Shown: in pieces, positions 53,478 to 61,131 of the stretch
Numbering within the stretch: the first letter of the stretch is position 1
How the letters are laid out: each line of letters begins with the position of its first letter
NCBI GenBank assembly: GCA_965216035.1
Contig: CBDCFM010000015.1
Location: forward strand, 62,001-126,000
From: G963664115 sp965216035
GTDB taxonomy: Bacteria; Acidobacteriota; Terriglobia; 20CM-2-55-15
Direction: 5' to 3'
Length of the DNA: 64,000 bases
Translations under genes and position numbers: made by a program
The notes under the pieces: generated by a model
Databases searched by the model: none
The model's input: the letters and a program-made list of their open reading frames with translations, nothing else
Told to the model about the DNA's origin: nothing

Positions 53478-53905
53478 GTTTGCTTACGGCTATTGATATA
53501 AATGCAACCGGCATGAGCGCACAGCGGCAGCGTGTCCAGGTCTTAACAAGCAATCTAGCGAACGCACAGACGACGCGAACCGTTGAGGGCGGACCGTATC
53601 GGAGGCAGGACGTCGTCTTTGAGGCGACCTCATTCTCCAGGACTCTAGAACAGAAGCGGGCAAACCGTTGGGCCCCTCGTGGTGTTGAAGTCGCCGAGGT
53701 GATCGACGATCCCACGCCGTTCATTGAGAGTTATGAGCCGGGCCATCCGGATGCGAACGCGGCCGGCTATGTCTCCTATCCCAACGTCAACACGATGCAA
53801 GAAATGGCAAACCTCGCAAACGCTGCTCGAAGCTATCAGGCGAACATTTCCGCGATCAGCGTTCTGAAGACAATGATCCAACGCACCCTGGATATCGCTC
53901 GATGA
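53474..53905 (+). CDS. flgC: Flagellar rod protein FlgC
   Basis: A 143-residue rod protein: MSAQRQRVQVLTSNLANAQTTRT at the start, and PNVNTMQEMANLANAARSYQANISAISVLK at the C-terminus, recorded by its key residues (VN.M.EM..L..A.R.Y..N). It assembles distal to FlgB. Overlaps fliE by 4 bases. Confidence 0.94.
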   Translation: MSLLTAIDINATGMSAQRQRVQVLTSNLANAQTTRTVEGGPYRRQDVVFEATSFSRTLEQKRANRWAPRGVEVAEVIDDPTPFIESYEPGHPDANAAGYVSYPNVNTMQEMANLANAARSYQANISAISVLKTMIQRTLDIAR

Positions 53906-54192
53906 GTGACCTCGCACTTTATAACGAACTCCGAAACTCCATCCAGCCACCGGCTCCGACGCAGCCGAAGGAGGACTCGGGTTTTGGAAAGCTCCTAAAG
54001 GATGCCGTAAGCCAGGTCAAAAACCTCGAGAGGGGTTCCAACGAAGAACTACAGAAGTTCATGAACAGCGAAGCCGACCTCCATTCGGTGATGATCGCTC
54101 TGGAGAAGGCTGATCTGTCGTTTCAGGTCATGATGCAGGTCCGAAACAAAATAGTTCAGGCATACCAGGAGATCATGCGCTCTCAGGTCTAG
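53902..54192 (+). CDS. fliE: Flagellar hook-basal body protein FliE
   Basis: A 96-residue protein that joins the MS ring to the rod. FGKLLKDAVSQVKNLE and the C-terminal DLHSVMIALEKADLSFQVMMQVRNKIVQAYQEIMRSQV are diagnostic. The last gene before a 106-base gap that holds an inverted repeat, so fliF may have its own start signals. Confidence 0.93.
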   Translation: MSDLALYNELRNSIQPPAPTQPKEDSGFGKLLKDAVSQVKNLERGSNEELQKFMNSEADLHSVMIALEKADLSFQVMMQVRNKIVQAYQEIMRSQV

Positions 54193-54203
54193 AAGAATGG
54201 GAA

Positions 54204-54266
54204 CGGAGCCCTGTTTGCAGGGATTCTGGCCAGCGGACATTGAGAAAGTGAGAAAATAGGGCTCCG
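54204..54266. repeat. Inverted repeat between fliE and fliF
   Basis: CGGAGCCCT (54204-54212) and AGGGCTCCG (54258-54266) are perfect 9-bp arms. A nested hairpin CCCTG-TTTG-CAGGG (54209-54222) competes with the outer stem. It may attenuate the operon or be a REP-like repeat. Confidence 0.45.
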
Positions 54267-54298
54267 ACCCCACTCTTTTCTATCCCTCGAACTAAATT

Positions 54299-56035
54299 AT
54301 GGCTGTACCTTCTAACATCGACCAACTCAAAGAGTGGTTTGCTTCCTACACGTTGTTTCAGAAGGTGGCGATTTTCGGGTCCGGTGCGCTGGCCATCGTC
54401 CTGATGTGGACGCTTGTGTACTTCGTCAACCAGGTTGAATATCAGGTGTTGTATACGGAGTTGGAGTCCGCCGATGCCCAGGGTGTTATCCAGCGTCTCC
54501 AGGCGATGTCGGTCGATTATCAGCTTTCTGATGACGGCAGAACTGTTCGGGTCTCTCGGGACCAGCTTTCCGAGGCTCGGATCCAACTGGCGAGCGAAGG
54601 CCTGCCGTCTTCGGGGCAGGTCGGATTCGAGATTTCCGACCGCACCAATTTCGGCCTGACTAATTTCCAGGAAACGGTAAACTTCCAGCGAGCCCTGGAA
54701 GGAGAACTTGCGCGTAGCATTAGCACGCTTTCTGAAGTGGAAGTCGCCCGGGTTCATCTGGTCCTGACATCGGAGTCACTGTTTCGGCAGGAACAAGACG
54801 ACACCAAGGCGTCCGTCATCCTTCGCCTGAAACGCGGGCGTTCCCTTGGGGACGCGGCGGTCAACGGCATCGTGCATCTGATCGCAAGCTCGGTCAAAGG
54901 GCTGGACCCATCGAACGTCACGGTTGTCGACTATTCCGGCCGGATGTTGTCTCAGAATGACCAGGGTGGACCCGTCTCGGGACAACAGCTGAATACGCGG
55001 CTTGGTGTTGAGGCCGATCTGGCCAACAAGATTACCCAGATTCTCGAACCCGTTGTCGGCGTTGAGAAGGTACGACCCCAGGTTTCCGTCGTCATGGACT
55101 GGCAGCAGGTCGAAGAGACCGTTGAGGAATACGACCCCGCCGCATCGGTTGTGCGTTCGCAGCAGCGGCGGACTGAGCGTACGTCGGATGCAACCCCGGC
55201 TCAGGCGCTTGGCGTACCCGGGCCTCTGGCTGTAGCTGCTGACGGTCTTCCGCCGGAAACGCCGGTTCCGGGAACTGAAGAGTTTTTCACTGAAGACGAG
55301 GTCCTTAACTTCGAAGTCTCGAAGTCCGTACGGCACATCGTCAATCCCACCGGAGAGATCCAACGGATGTCGATTGCCGTCATCGTCGACGACAAAACTG
55401 AGATCAACGTGGACGAAAACGGTGTGGCGACTCCCGTATCGGAACCCTGGGCTCTGGAGGACATGACCCGGTACAGGGACCTGGTTGCGGCGACGGTCGG
55501 TTTCACTCCTGAACGAGGGGACACCCTGATCGTCGAGAATGTATCGTTCGGTAGCGAACAGCTTCCCATCGAACCGTCAACGATGCTGGAGAGGCAAGCG
55601 CCATTGATTTTGATGGGGTTGCGCTATCTGATCATTCCAATCGTGTTTTTCTTTGCATACCTGTTTTTCTTCAGACCGTTGCAGAAAGTGATATTTGCGA
55701 ACTGGGAACCGCAACTCCGTCCACAACTGGCTGCGGAGCAGTACGCGCAGCCAGCCTCGATGATGGGCGGAGTCCAGACGCCGGTTTCAATCGGCGAACT
55801 CGAACAACAGATGGCGGCGAACCCGCAGTCCGCAATCCTCGGTCAGCAACCGGGCATGCATTCCGCTGACGGTTCCGCAGCAAGCGGTCTGACTCCTGGG
55901 CAGGAACTCCTGCCGCTCCCGTCGTCCAACAAAGTCGATTTGATCCAGTCCCGAATCATCGAGCATGCGAGACGTGATCCCGAAACTGTCGCCCGCCTGG
56001 TACGTGTGTGGCTTAACGAGGAAAGGCAGGCGTGA
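54299..56035 (+). CDS. fliF: Flagellar MS-ring protein FliF
   Basis: A 578-residue membrane protein. A first transmembrane helix (about residues 22-45) and a second (about 435-455) frame the periplasmic ring-building motifs: EVEYQVLYTELESADAQGV, ISDRTNFGLTNFQETVNFQRALEGELARSI (recorded by key residues) and ASVILRLKRGRSL. The C-terminal tail binds FliG. Overlaps fliG by 4 bases. Confidence 0.95.
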   Translation: MAVPSNIDQLKEWFASYTLFQKVAIFGSGALAIVLMWTLVYFVNQVEYQVLYTELESADAQGVIQRLQAMSVDYQLSDDGRTVRVSRDQLSEARIQLASEGLPSSGQVGFEISDRTNFGLTNFQETVNFQRALEGELARSISTLSEVEVARVHLVLTSESLFRQEQDDTKASVILRLKRGRSLGDAAVNGIVHLIASSVKGLDPSNVTVVDYSGRMLSQNDQGGPVSGQQLNTRLGVEADLANKITQILEPVVGVEKVRPQVSVVMDWQQVEETVEEYDPAASVVRSQQRRTERTSDATPAQALGVPGPLAVAADGLPPETPVPGTEEFFTEDEVLNFEVSKSVRHIVNPTGEIQRMSIAVIVDDKTEINVDENGVATPVSEPWALEDMTRYRDLVAATVGFTPERGDTLIVENVSFGSEQLPIEPSTMLERQAPLILMGLRYLIIPIVFFFAYLFFFRPLQKVIFANWEPQLRPQLAAEQYAQPASMMGGVQTPVSIGELEQQMAANPQSAILGQQPGMHSADGSAASGLTPGQELLPLPSSNKVDLIQSRIIEHARRDPETVARLVRVWLNEERQA

Positions 56036-57027
56036 GCGACGCAAAAACCGCAGCAACGATGTTGGTACTGGTGGGCGAAGACGTGGCCTCCAGCATCATG
56101 AAATATCTCAATGAATCGGAAATCGAGCAACTGTCCAAAGAGATATCCAACGTTGGTCTGATTTCTGCGGAAAAGGCCGAAACCAATGCGGAAGAGCTCT
56201 ACGAGTTGTTGGTAGCCAACCGTTTTGTGTCCGAGGGAGGTGTTGAGTATGCCCGCAAGGTCATCTTAAAAACACTGGGTGCGGGTTCGGCAGCGCGTAT
56301 CATCGACCGGCTTTCGTCAAGTTACACCAGTTCCACTACGTTTCAGTCCATCGACAGGGTCAATCCGCTACAGCTCTCACAGTTCATCCAGCATGAACAC
56401 CCGCAAACCATCGCTCTGATACTGGCGCATCTCCCTCCCCGCGCTGGCGCCGCGCTGATGGCGTCGCTTCCAGAGGAAATTCAGGCAGAGGCCGCGGTAC
56501 GCATGTCCAATCTCGCTGAGATTTCTCCCGACGTCATCGGTTCCATCGCTACGGTTTTAGAAGAAAAGCTCAAACCGGTCGGCAATTACGGTGACGGTGC
56601 AGGTCTAGGGGGTATCCGTGCGGTTGCCGAAATGTTCAACCGGTTGGATCGACGAATGAGCCGAACGGTCCTCGAGCAAATTGACAGCGAACAACCTGAG
56701 ATTGCGAATTCTATCCGCCAGCTGATGTTCATTTTCGACGACATCAGCGCTCTCGACGACACTGCCATGCGGGAAATCCTGCAGCGCGTGGACAAGAAAA
56801 CGATTTCACAGGCTCTTAAGGGTACGTTGCCCGAGTTACAGAATCAGTTCTTCCGAAACATGTCCCAGCGTGCTGTCGAGATGTTGAAAGAAGAGATGGA
56901 CATCATGGGACCGATCAAGGCCCTGGACGTCAGTGCCGCGCAGGCGGTCGTTGTCGAAATCGTTCGTCAGCTCGAAGAAGAAGGAGTCATTGGGGTCGGT
57001 GGCGAGGCCGAGGAATATGTCGTCTAG
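56032..57027 (+). CDS. fliG: Flagellar motor switch protein FliG
   Basis: A 331-residue switch protein with the middle domain QHEHPQTIALILAHL and a C-terminal torque domain (MFIFDDISALDDTAMREIL). It sits on the MS ring at the cytoplasmic face and interacts with the stators. GTG start overlaps fliF. Its tail overlaps the fliH start by about 11 bases. Confidence 0.95.
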   Translation: MSDAKTAATMLVLVGEDVASSIMKYLNESEIEQLSKEISNVGLISAEKAETNAEELYELLVANRFVSEGGVEYARKVILKTLGAGSAARIIDRLSSSYTSSTTFQSIDRVNPLQLSQFIQHEHPQTIALILAHLPPRAGAALMASLPEEIQAEAAVRMSNLAEISPDVIGSIATVLEEKLKPVGNYGDGAGLGGIRAVAEMFNRLDRRMSRTVLEQIDSEQPEIANSIRQLMFIFDDISALDDTAMREILQRVDKKTISQALKGTLPELQNQFFRNMSQRAVEMLKEEMDIMGPIKALDVSAAQAVVVEIVRQLEEEGVIGVGGEAEEYVV

Positions 57028-57598
57028 AATCATTCGGGGCGGGAAAAGCAATAAGACGTCCCGCATCAACACCCTGGGTGGGGATTCTTTGCCGGGTCTG
57101 CCCCAAAGCCACATTATGGGGGTCGAGAAGCAGGCTTTCGAGAGGGGTTATCAAGAAGGTAACGAGATCGGGAAACAGATGGGCGAGCAGATGATGGAGA
57201 CGGCCGTTAAGAGGTACGATCAGACCATCGTGGATATGGCGGTATCTCACAAGAAGCTCGTCGAATCGATGGAAAGGGAAACGGTTCGGCTCTCGCTGGC
57301 GATTGCCAAGAGCATCCTTGGACGGGCGGTGTCCACGGACCCTGACGTCGTCACCGTGCTGGTGTCGCTGGCTCTGAAACGGCTTCAGGGGCACCACGAG
57401 ATCGTTCTCAAGGTCAGCCCCGATGATTTTGAAAGAGTTCGAAGCGGCATCGAGAACATCGACTCCGCGGTCCGTGTCGAGCAGGTTTCGTCTCTTGAGC
57501 GGGGCGACTTCATTCTAGATTCCAGCAAGACCCATTTTGACGGGCGGATGATGAGCCGGCTGGACCACATTGGTCGCGAGCTGCTGGACGAAGCGTAG
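57017..57598 (+). CDS. fliH: Flagellar export regulator FliH
   Basis: About 193 residues from the ATG at 57017. A long helix (FERGYQEGNEIGKQMGEQMMETA) with the GxxxG-like spacing typical of FliH is followed by the C-terminal domain (LSLAIAKSILGRAVSTDPDVV, GDFILDSSKTHFDGRM). It controls the ATPase FliI. The overlap with fliG and the next gene FliI only 5 bases away support the assignment. Confidence 0.88.
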   Translation: MSSRIIRGGKSNKTSRINTLGGDSLPGLPQSHIMGVEKQAFERGYQEGNEIGKQMGEQMMETAVKRYDQTIVDMAVSHKKLVESMERETVRLSLAIAKSILGRAVSTDPDVVTVLVSLALKRLQGHHEIVLKVSPDDFERVRSGIENIDSAVRVEQVSSLERGDFILDSSKTHFDGRMMSRLDHIGRELLDEA

Positions 57599-57603
57599 GC
57601 TCT

Positions 57604-58947
57604 GTGAGTCCGACATCTACACGATTCCCAGCTGCACTCGACCTGGGGGCCCCCCATGATCGACTCGGGGGTCTGGATTCACTGATCGAGTTCGGCGTGA
57701 TCGAGAAGGTCGTCGGCAACTCGATCGAATCCCATGGGCCGAACGTAACGACCGGATCCGTGTGCTGGACCAAAATCGGGGACCGCAGAGTACCACTGGA
57801 AGTCATTGGATTTAGCGAAGGCCGGATTGTCACGATGCCGCTGGGAAAACCCGATGGTATCAAGCAGGGAGATTCGGTTTATGCTTCCGGTCAAATGGCG
57901 ACGATCGGTGTCGGTGAGCAATTGTTGGGCCGCGTGCTCGATGGTCTGGGCCGCCCGATCGACGACCGTCCTCTGTCCGATACGCTGGAGCGCCAGAGCC
58001 TCTATGCGGAACCTTCCAATCCGCTGACCCGCGATCCAATTCGACAGACGATCCAGACGGGTGTCCGATCGATCGACGGCATGCTTACGTGCGGACTCGG
58101 GCAGAGGGTCGGAATCTTCGGAGGCAGCGGGGTCGGCAAGAGCACGCTTCTCAGTATGATCGCGCGGTACACCAGTGCGGATTTGAACGTCATCGCAATG
58201 GTTGAGGAGCGCGGCCGTGAAGTGCGCGAATTCCTCGAGAACGACCTCGGTCAAGAGGGGTTAAAGCGATCTGTCGTATTTGTTGCGACCTCTGATCAGC
58301 CAGCTCTGGTACGTATCCGTGCTGCCTTTGCAGCGACTGCAGCTGCCGAGTACTTTCAGGAGCAAGGGAAGAACGTTCTCCTGATGATGGACTCGGTGAC
58401 ACGGTTCGCAATGGCGCAACGAGAGGTTGGCTTGGCTGCTGGTGAACCACCGTCAACCAAAGGCTATCCCCCATCAGTATTTTCACTTCTTCCGAGATTG
58501 CTCGAACGTGCCGGCAACTTCGACAGAGGTAGCATCACTGCTTTCTACACGGTGCTGGTCGAAGGCGACGACATGAACGATCCGATCGCGGATTCGGTGC
58601 GGGCCATCCTGGACGGCCACATCGTTCTGGACAGGGATCTCGGTTCCCGAGGGCACTTCCCCGCGATCGATGTCCTGTCCAGCAACAGCCGACTGATGAT
58701 GCAGATGATCCCTCCCGATCATCAGAAATCAGTGAACGAGATTCGAGACCTGATGGGAAGCTATAAAAATGCAGAAGACCTGATCCAGATCGGTGCGTAT
58801 AAGAAGGGCACTGACGTACGGGTTGATACCGCCGTAGAACGCCGCGATTCGATCAACCGTTTTCTGCAACAACACGCAGAAGAACCCTCTGGAATGGATG
58901 TGACCCGGGAGCAACTGATCCAACTTGCCGCCCTCGAATCGACTTAA
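57604..58947 (+). CDS. fliI: Flagellum-specific ATPase FliI
   Basis: A 447-residue F1-beta-like ATPase that energises flagellar export. Walker A GGSGVGKST at 173-181, Walker B LLMMDSVTRFAMAQRE and the FliI-specific GEPPSTKGYPPSVFSLLPRL segment are present. GTG start. Its stop is followed within 12 bases by the left end of an IS481-family element. Confidence 0.95.
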   Translation: MSPTSTRFPAALDLGAPHDRLGGLDSLIEFGVIEKVVGNSIESHGPNVTTGSVCWTKIGDRRVPLEVIGFSEGRIVTMPLGKPDGIKQGDSVYASGQMATIGVGEQLLGRVLDGLGRPIDDRPLSDTLERQSLYAEPSNPLTRDPIRQTIQTGVRSIDGMLTCGLGQRVGIFGGSGVGKSTLLSMIARYTSADLNVIAMVEERGREVREFLENDLGQEGLKRSVVFVATSDQPALVRIRAAFAATAAAEYFQEQGKNVLLMMDSVTRFAMAQREVGLAAGEPPSTKGYPPSVFSLLPRLLERAGNFDRGSITAFYTVLVEGDDMNDPIADSVRAILDGHIVLDRDLGSRGHFPAIDVLSSNSRLMMQMIPPDHQKSVNEIRDLMGSYKNAEDLIQIGAYKKGTDVRVDTAVERRDSINRFLQQHAEEPSGMDVTREQLIQLAALEST

Positions 58948-58999
58948 GACGCTGTGAACGGCCGGGAACATCATTGACAGAATAGTCCAGGCACATCCT

Positions 59000-60185
59000 T
59001 TACAGTTTGTACCTCTTTCTCATTCTATTCCCCAAAGCATCTTGAATGGTAAAGGTCCGTTCGTCCATTTGTCCGAGACGAACGGTGCCGAAGTAGACAT
59101 CCCAGACGCCGTCGTCGACTTCCTCGAGTCCGACGTACTCACCTTCAAGGGTGTTGGGTGATTGGAACACGATGGGCCGACCACCGGAATCCCCCGTTCC
59201 GACTGACCAGCCGCGTTTCGAAATGAGACGGATACTCGATGGGAGGCAGGCCCAACGGAAACTCCCGTGAAGAGGTTTGATAGCGGGAGTCGGGCGTTTC
59301 CTGGTCCAGCGCCTCATGGGGACGCACAGTGTTGAATTCCTCAACAAAACGATTGAACCGGAATTGCTGAGCCCGCATCGTGGCCGCTGGCGGCCGAGTG
59401 GTCTCTTGTTTCAAGGTTTTGTGCATGCGTTCGTGTCGGCCGTTTTGATCTGGCCGGCCGGGCTGAATCAATTCGGGGAAGATTCCGAGGCGGATCCACC
59501 AGACCGATAGCCGGCTCAGTCGCCCGATGGCCGTGGTGGCGAACGGCGGCCCGTTATCGGTCCGGATGATTGCAGGGAGACCGAAGTTCCGGAAGACACT
59601 CTTGAATACGGACTTCGCGCGAACATGATTAGTCGAGTAGAGGCCCTTACATGCGAGCAGATACCGGGTGCAACCGTCGGTGATCGTCAACGGATAGCAA
59701 TAGATGCCATCCCCAGTTTTAAACTCGCCTTTATAGTCCGCACACCAGACATCATTGGACCGATCCATTGAAGTCACGGGCTTGCCCGGATGACCCGGAT
59801 AGGTGCGTCTCCGCTTCTTCTCCACAAGCCCATGACGTTTCAGCAGTTCCGAGATCGTCGATCGGGCGGGCCAGTCGACCTCGGGATGCCGGGTATTCAA
59901 GATCTTAAGAAGCTTCTTGGCCCCCCAGTGAGGATGTTTGCGGCGCAGATCGATCACCCGCCGCACCACATCGTCTGACGTCCGATGCGGGCAGCCGACA
60001 GGACGACGGGAACGCTCCTCCAATCCGGATTGGCCATTCTCCAAGAATCTGTCAATCCACTTATATCCGGTGGGCCGGCTCACCCCGTAGCGCGCACACA
60101 GTTCGACGATCGAGAAAGATCGAGTAAGATAATCGGCAATAAATAATCGTTTTTGATCCATGGTCGTTGATTGATCCCAGGGCAT
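59000..60185 (-). pseudogene. IS481-family transposase, C-terminal frameshift
   Basis: About 395 residues. The ATG at 60185 begins MPWDQSTTMDQKRLFIADYL; an HTH_29-like region (ELCARYGVSRPTGYKWIDRF) is followed by the DDE core: WCADYKGEF (Asp), IIRTDNGPPF (Asp) and the Glu near RHERMHKTLKQE. Near 59150-59165 the frame shifts by one base. The expected C-terminus, EGEYVGLEEVDDGVWDVYFG, continues in the other frame to 59000. The catalytic core is intact, so the truncated protein might still work. Confidence 0.85.
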
Positions 60186-60186
60186 A

Positions 60187-60210
60187 TGAAGTCCTCCACG
60201 GAGGACTTCA
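60187..60210 (-). promoter_or_regulatory. Hairpin that hides the transposase ribosome-binding site
   Basis: TGAAGTCCTCC (60187-60197) and GGAGGACTTCA (60200-60210) are perfect 11-bp arms. On the minus strand the GGAGG Shine-Dalgarno of the transposase lies in this stem directly before ATG. Read-through transcripts from outside would fold and block translation. Confidence 0.65.
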
Positions 60211-60267
60211 TCGTGATCGATCTGTAAACCATGTACCCGGACAGATATGTAAACGATGTACCCGGAC

Positions 60268-60360
60268 CGTACCCTGTAACCAATTGGGGACAGGCCTGTG
60301 CACCACTTCGTAGTTGAGCCGAACCACTCAGCTGTGGCACGGCTCTGCCCCCATTGTTTG
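60268..60360. other. Short spacer between IS481 and the MITE
   Basis: Contains an AATTGGGGACAGGCCTGTG word like those at other gene ends in the window. No gene. Confidence 0.4.
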
Positions 60361-60637
60361 TATAGCAGCCCGTGGCAGAAGTCTCGAGGGCCGCGCGCAG
60401 GGGTCTTCGGGTTGCAGGCGCGAAGTGAGGAGTGGAACGATGTCTTTTCATCGTGACCGACGAGGGACAAAGCCTGTGGCCCGAACCCCCCTGCGCCCAA
60501 AGGGTTACGGCGAAACGGGGCCGTCTTCGTTGTCGCCAACTCCTTGCAATGAAAGAGCATTACAGCGTCGTCGCCTCCTAGAATCCGGCCCCGCTTGGCC
60601 GTAACGCGGCCCTCGAGACTTCTGCCACGGGCTGCTA
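60361..60637. mobile_element. MITE with 33-bp perfect terminal inverted repeats
   Basis: Arms at 60363-60395 and 60605-60637 are exact reverse complements (TAGCAGCCCGTGGCAGAAGT... at the left). The arms begin and end in TA, which would fit TA target choice by an IS630/Tc1-type transposase. The 209-base interior has no supported gene; a long antisense frame crossing from it into the IS481 transposase is an artefact. Confidence 0.8.
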
Positions 60638-60656
60638 GGCCACGACGGCTGAACGA

Positions 60657-61131
60657 ATGGGAATGACAGAAGCACGGAAACGCCTAGAACGGCTCAGCCG
60701 GATCCTCAAGGTGCGCCAGATCGCTGTCCGACGAAGCCGAGGGGCGAACCCGCGAGTGCGAGTTTCGGATCCGGGGCTTCGAGGAACGGCGTGACTCGGA
60801 AGAGAGTAGAATCCGCCAGACAATGGAAGAATTTCCCCATGCAGACGGACAGACGGGGCTCGGTCTGCAACGATGGGAACAGGTGATCCAGACGGGCCGA
60901 AATTGTCTGACCAGAATCCGACAAGATATTGAAGAAACAAGGGCTAAGCGGGACGAACACCGCGCGCAGTGGAGAGAGGCCCTGCGTGAGTACAAGACGG
61001 TCGAAAAGCTTCGGGAACGCCAATTGCAAGAAGTGTCGCAGAACGAAAGGATCTTGATGCAGAAAATGACCGATGAAGCATCGATTTCGTCACACTGGCG
61101 GAAAACTGGAAACGATCCTGAAAGTCAATAG
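60657..61131 (+). pseudogene. fliJ: Flagellar export chaperone FliJ, frameshifted
   Basis: From the ATG at 60657 the frame reads MGMTEARKRLERLSRILKVRQ, the usual FliJ opening, and then degenerates. From about 60718 the +1 frame continues a charged coiled coil (LSDEAEGRTRECEFRIRGFE...) to TAG at 61131, including REALREYKTVEKLRERQLQE, a FliJ-typical end. A one-base change near 60715-60730 therefore splits one ~158-codon gene. An internal ATG at 60823 could still make a 102-residue product. It lies directly after the MITE. Confidence 0.65.

Larger units (their letters stand above)
58960..60267 (-). mobile_element. IS481-family insertion sequence between fliI and fliJ
   Basis: About 1.3 kb. Terminal inverted repeats at 58960-58980 and 60247-60267 (reverse complement) match at 16 of 21 bases (CCGGG.ACATC.TT). 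A second right-end-type repeat lies at 60223-60242. It carries one transposase gene on the minus strand. Confidence 0.8.

Noticed and set aside
60186..60560. N-terminal extension of the IS481 transposase through the MITE
   Set aside because: The open frame crosses both right inverted repeats and the ribosome-binding hairpin; the domain starts at 60185.
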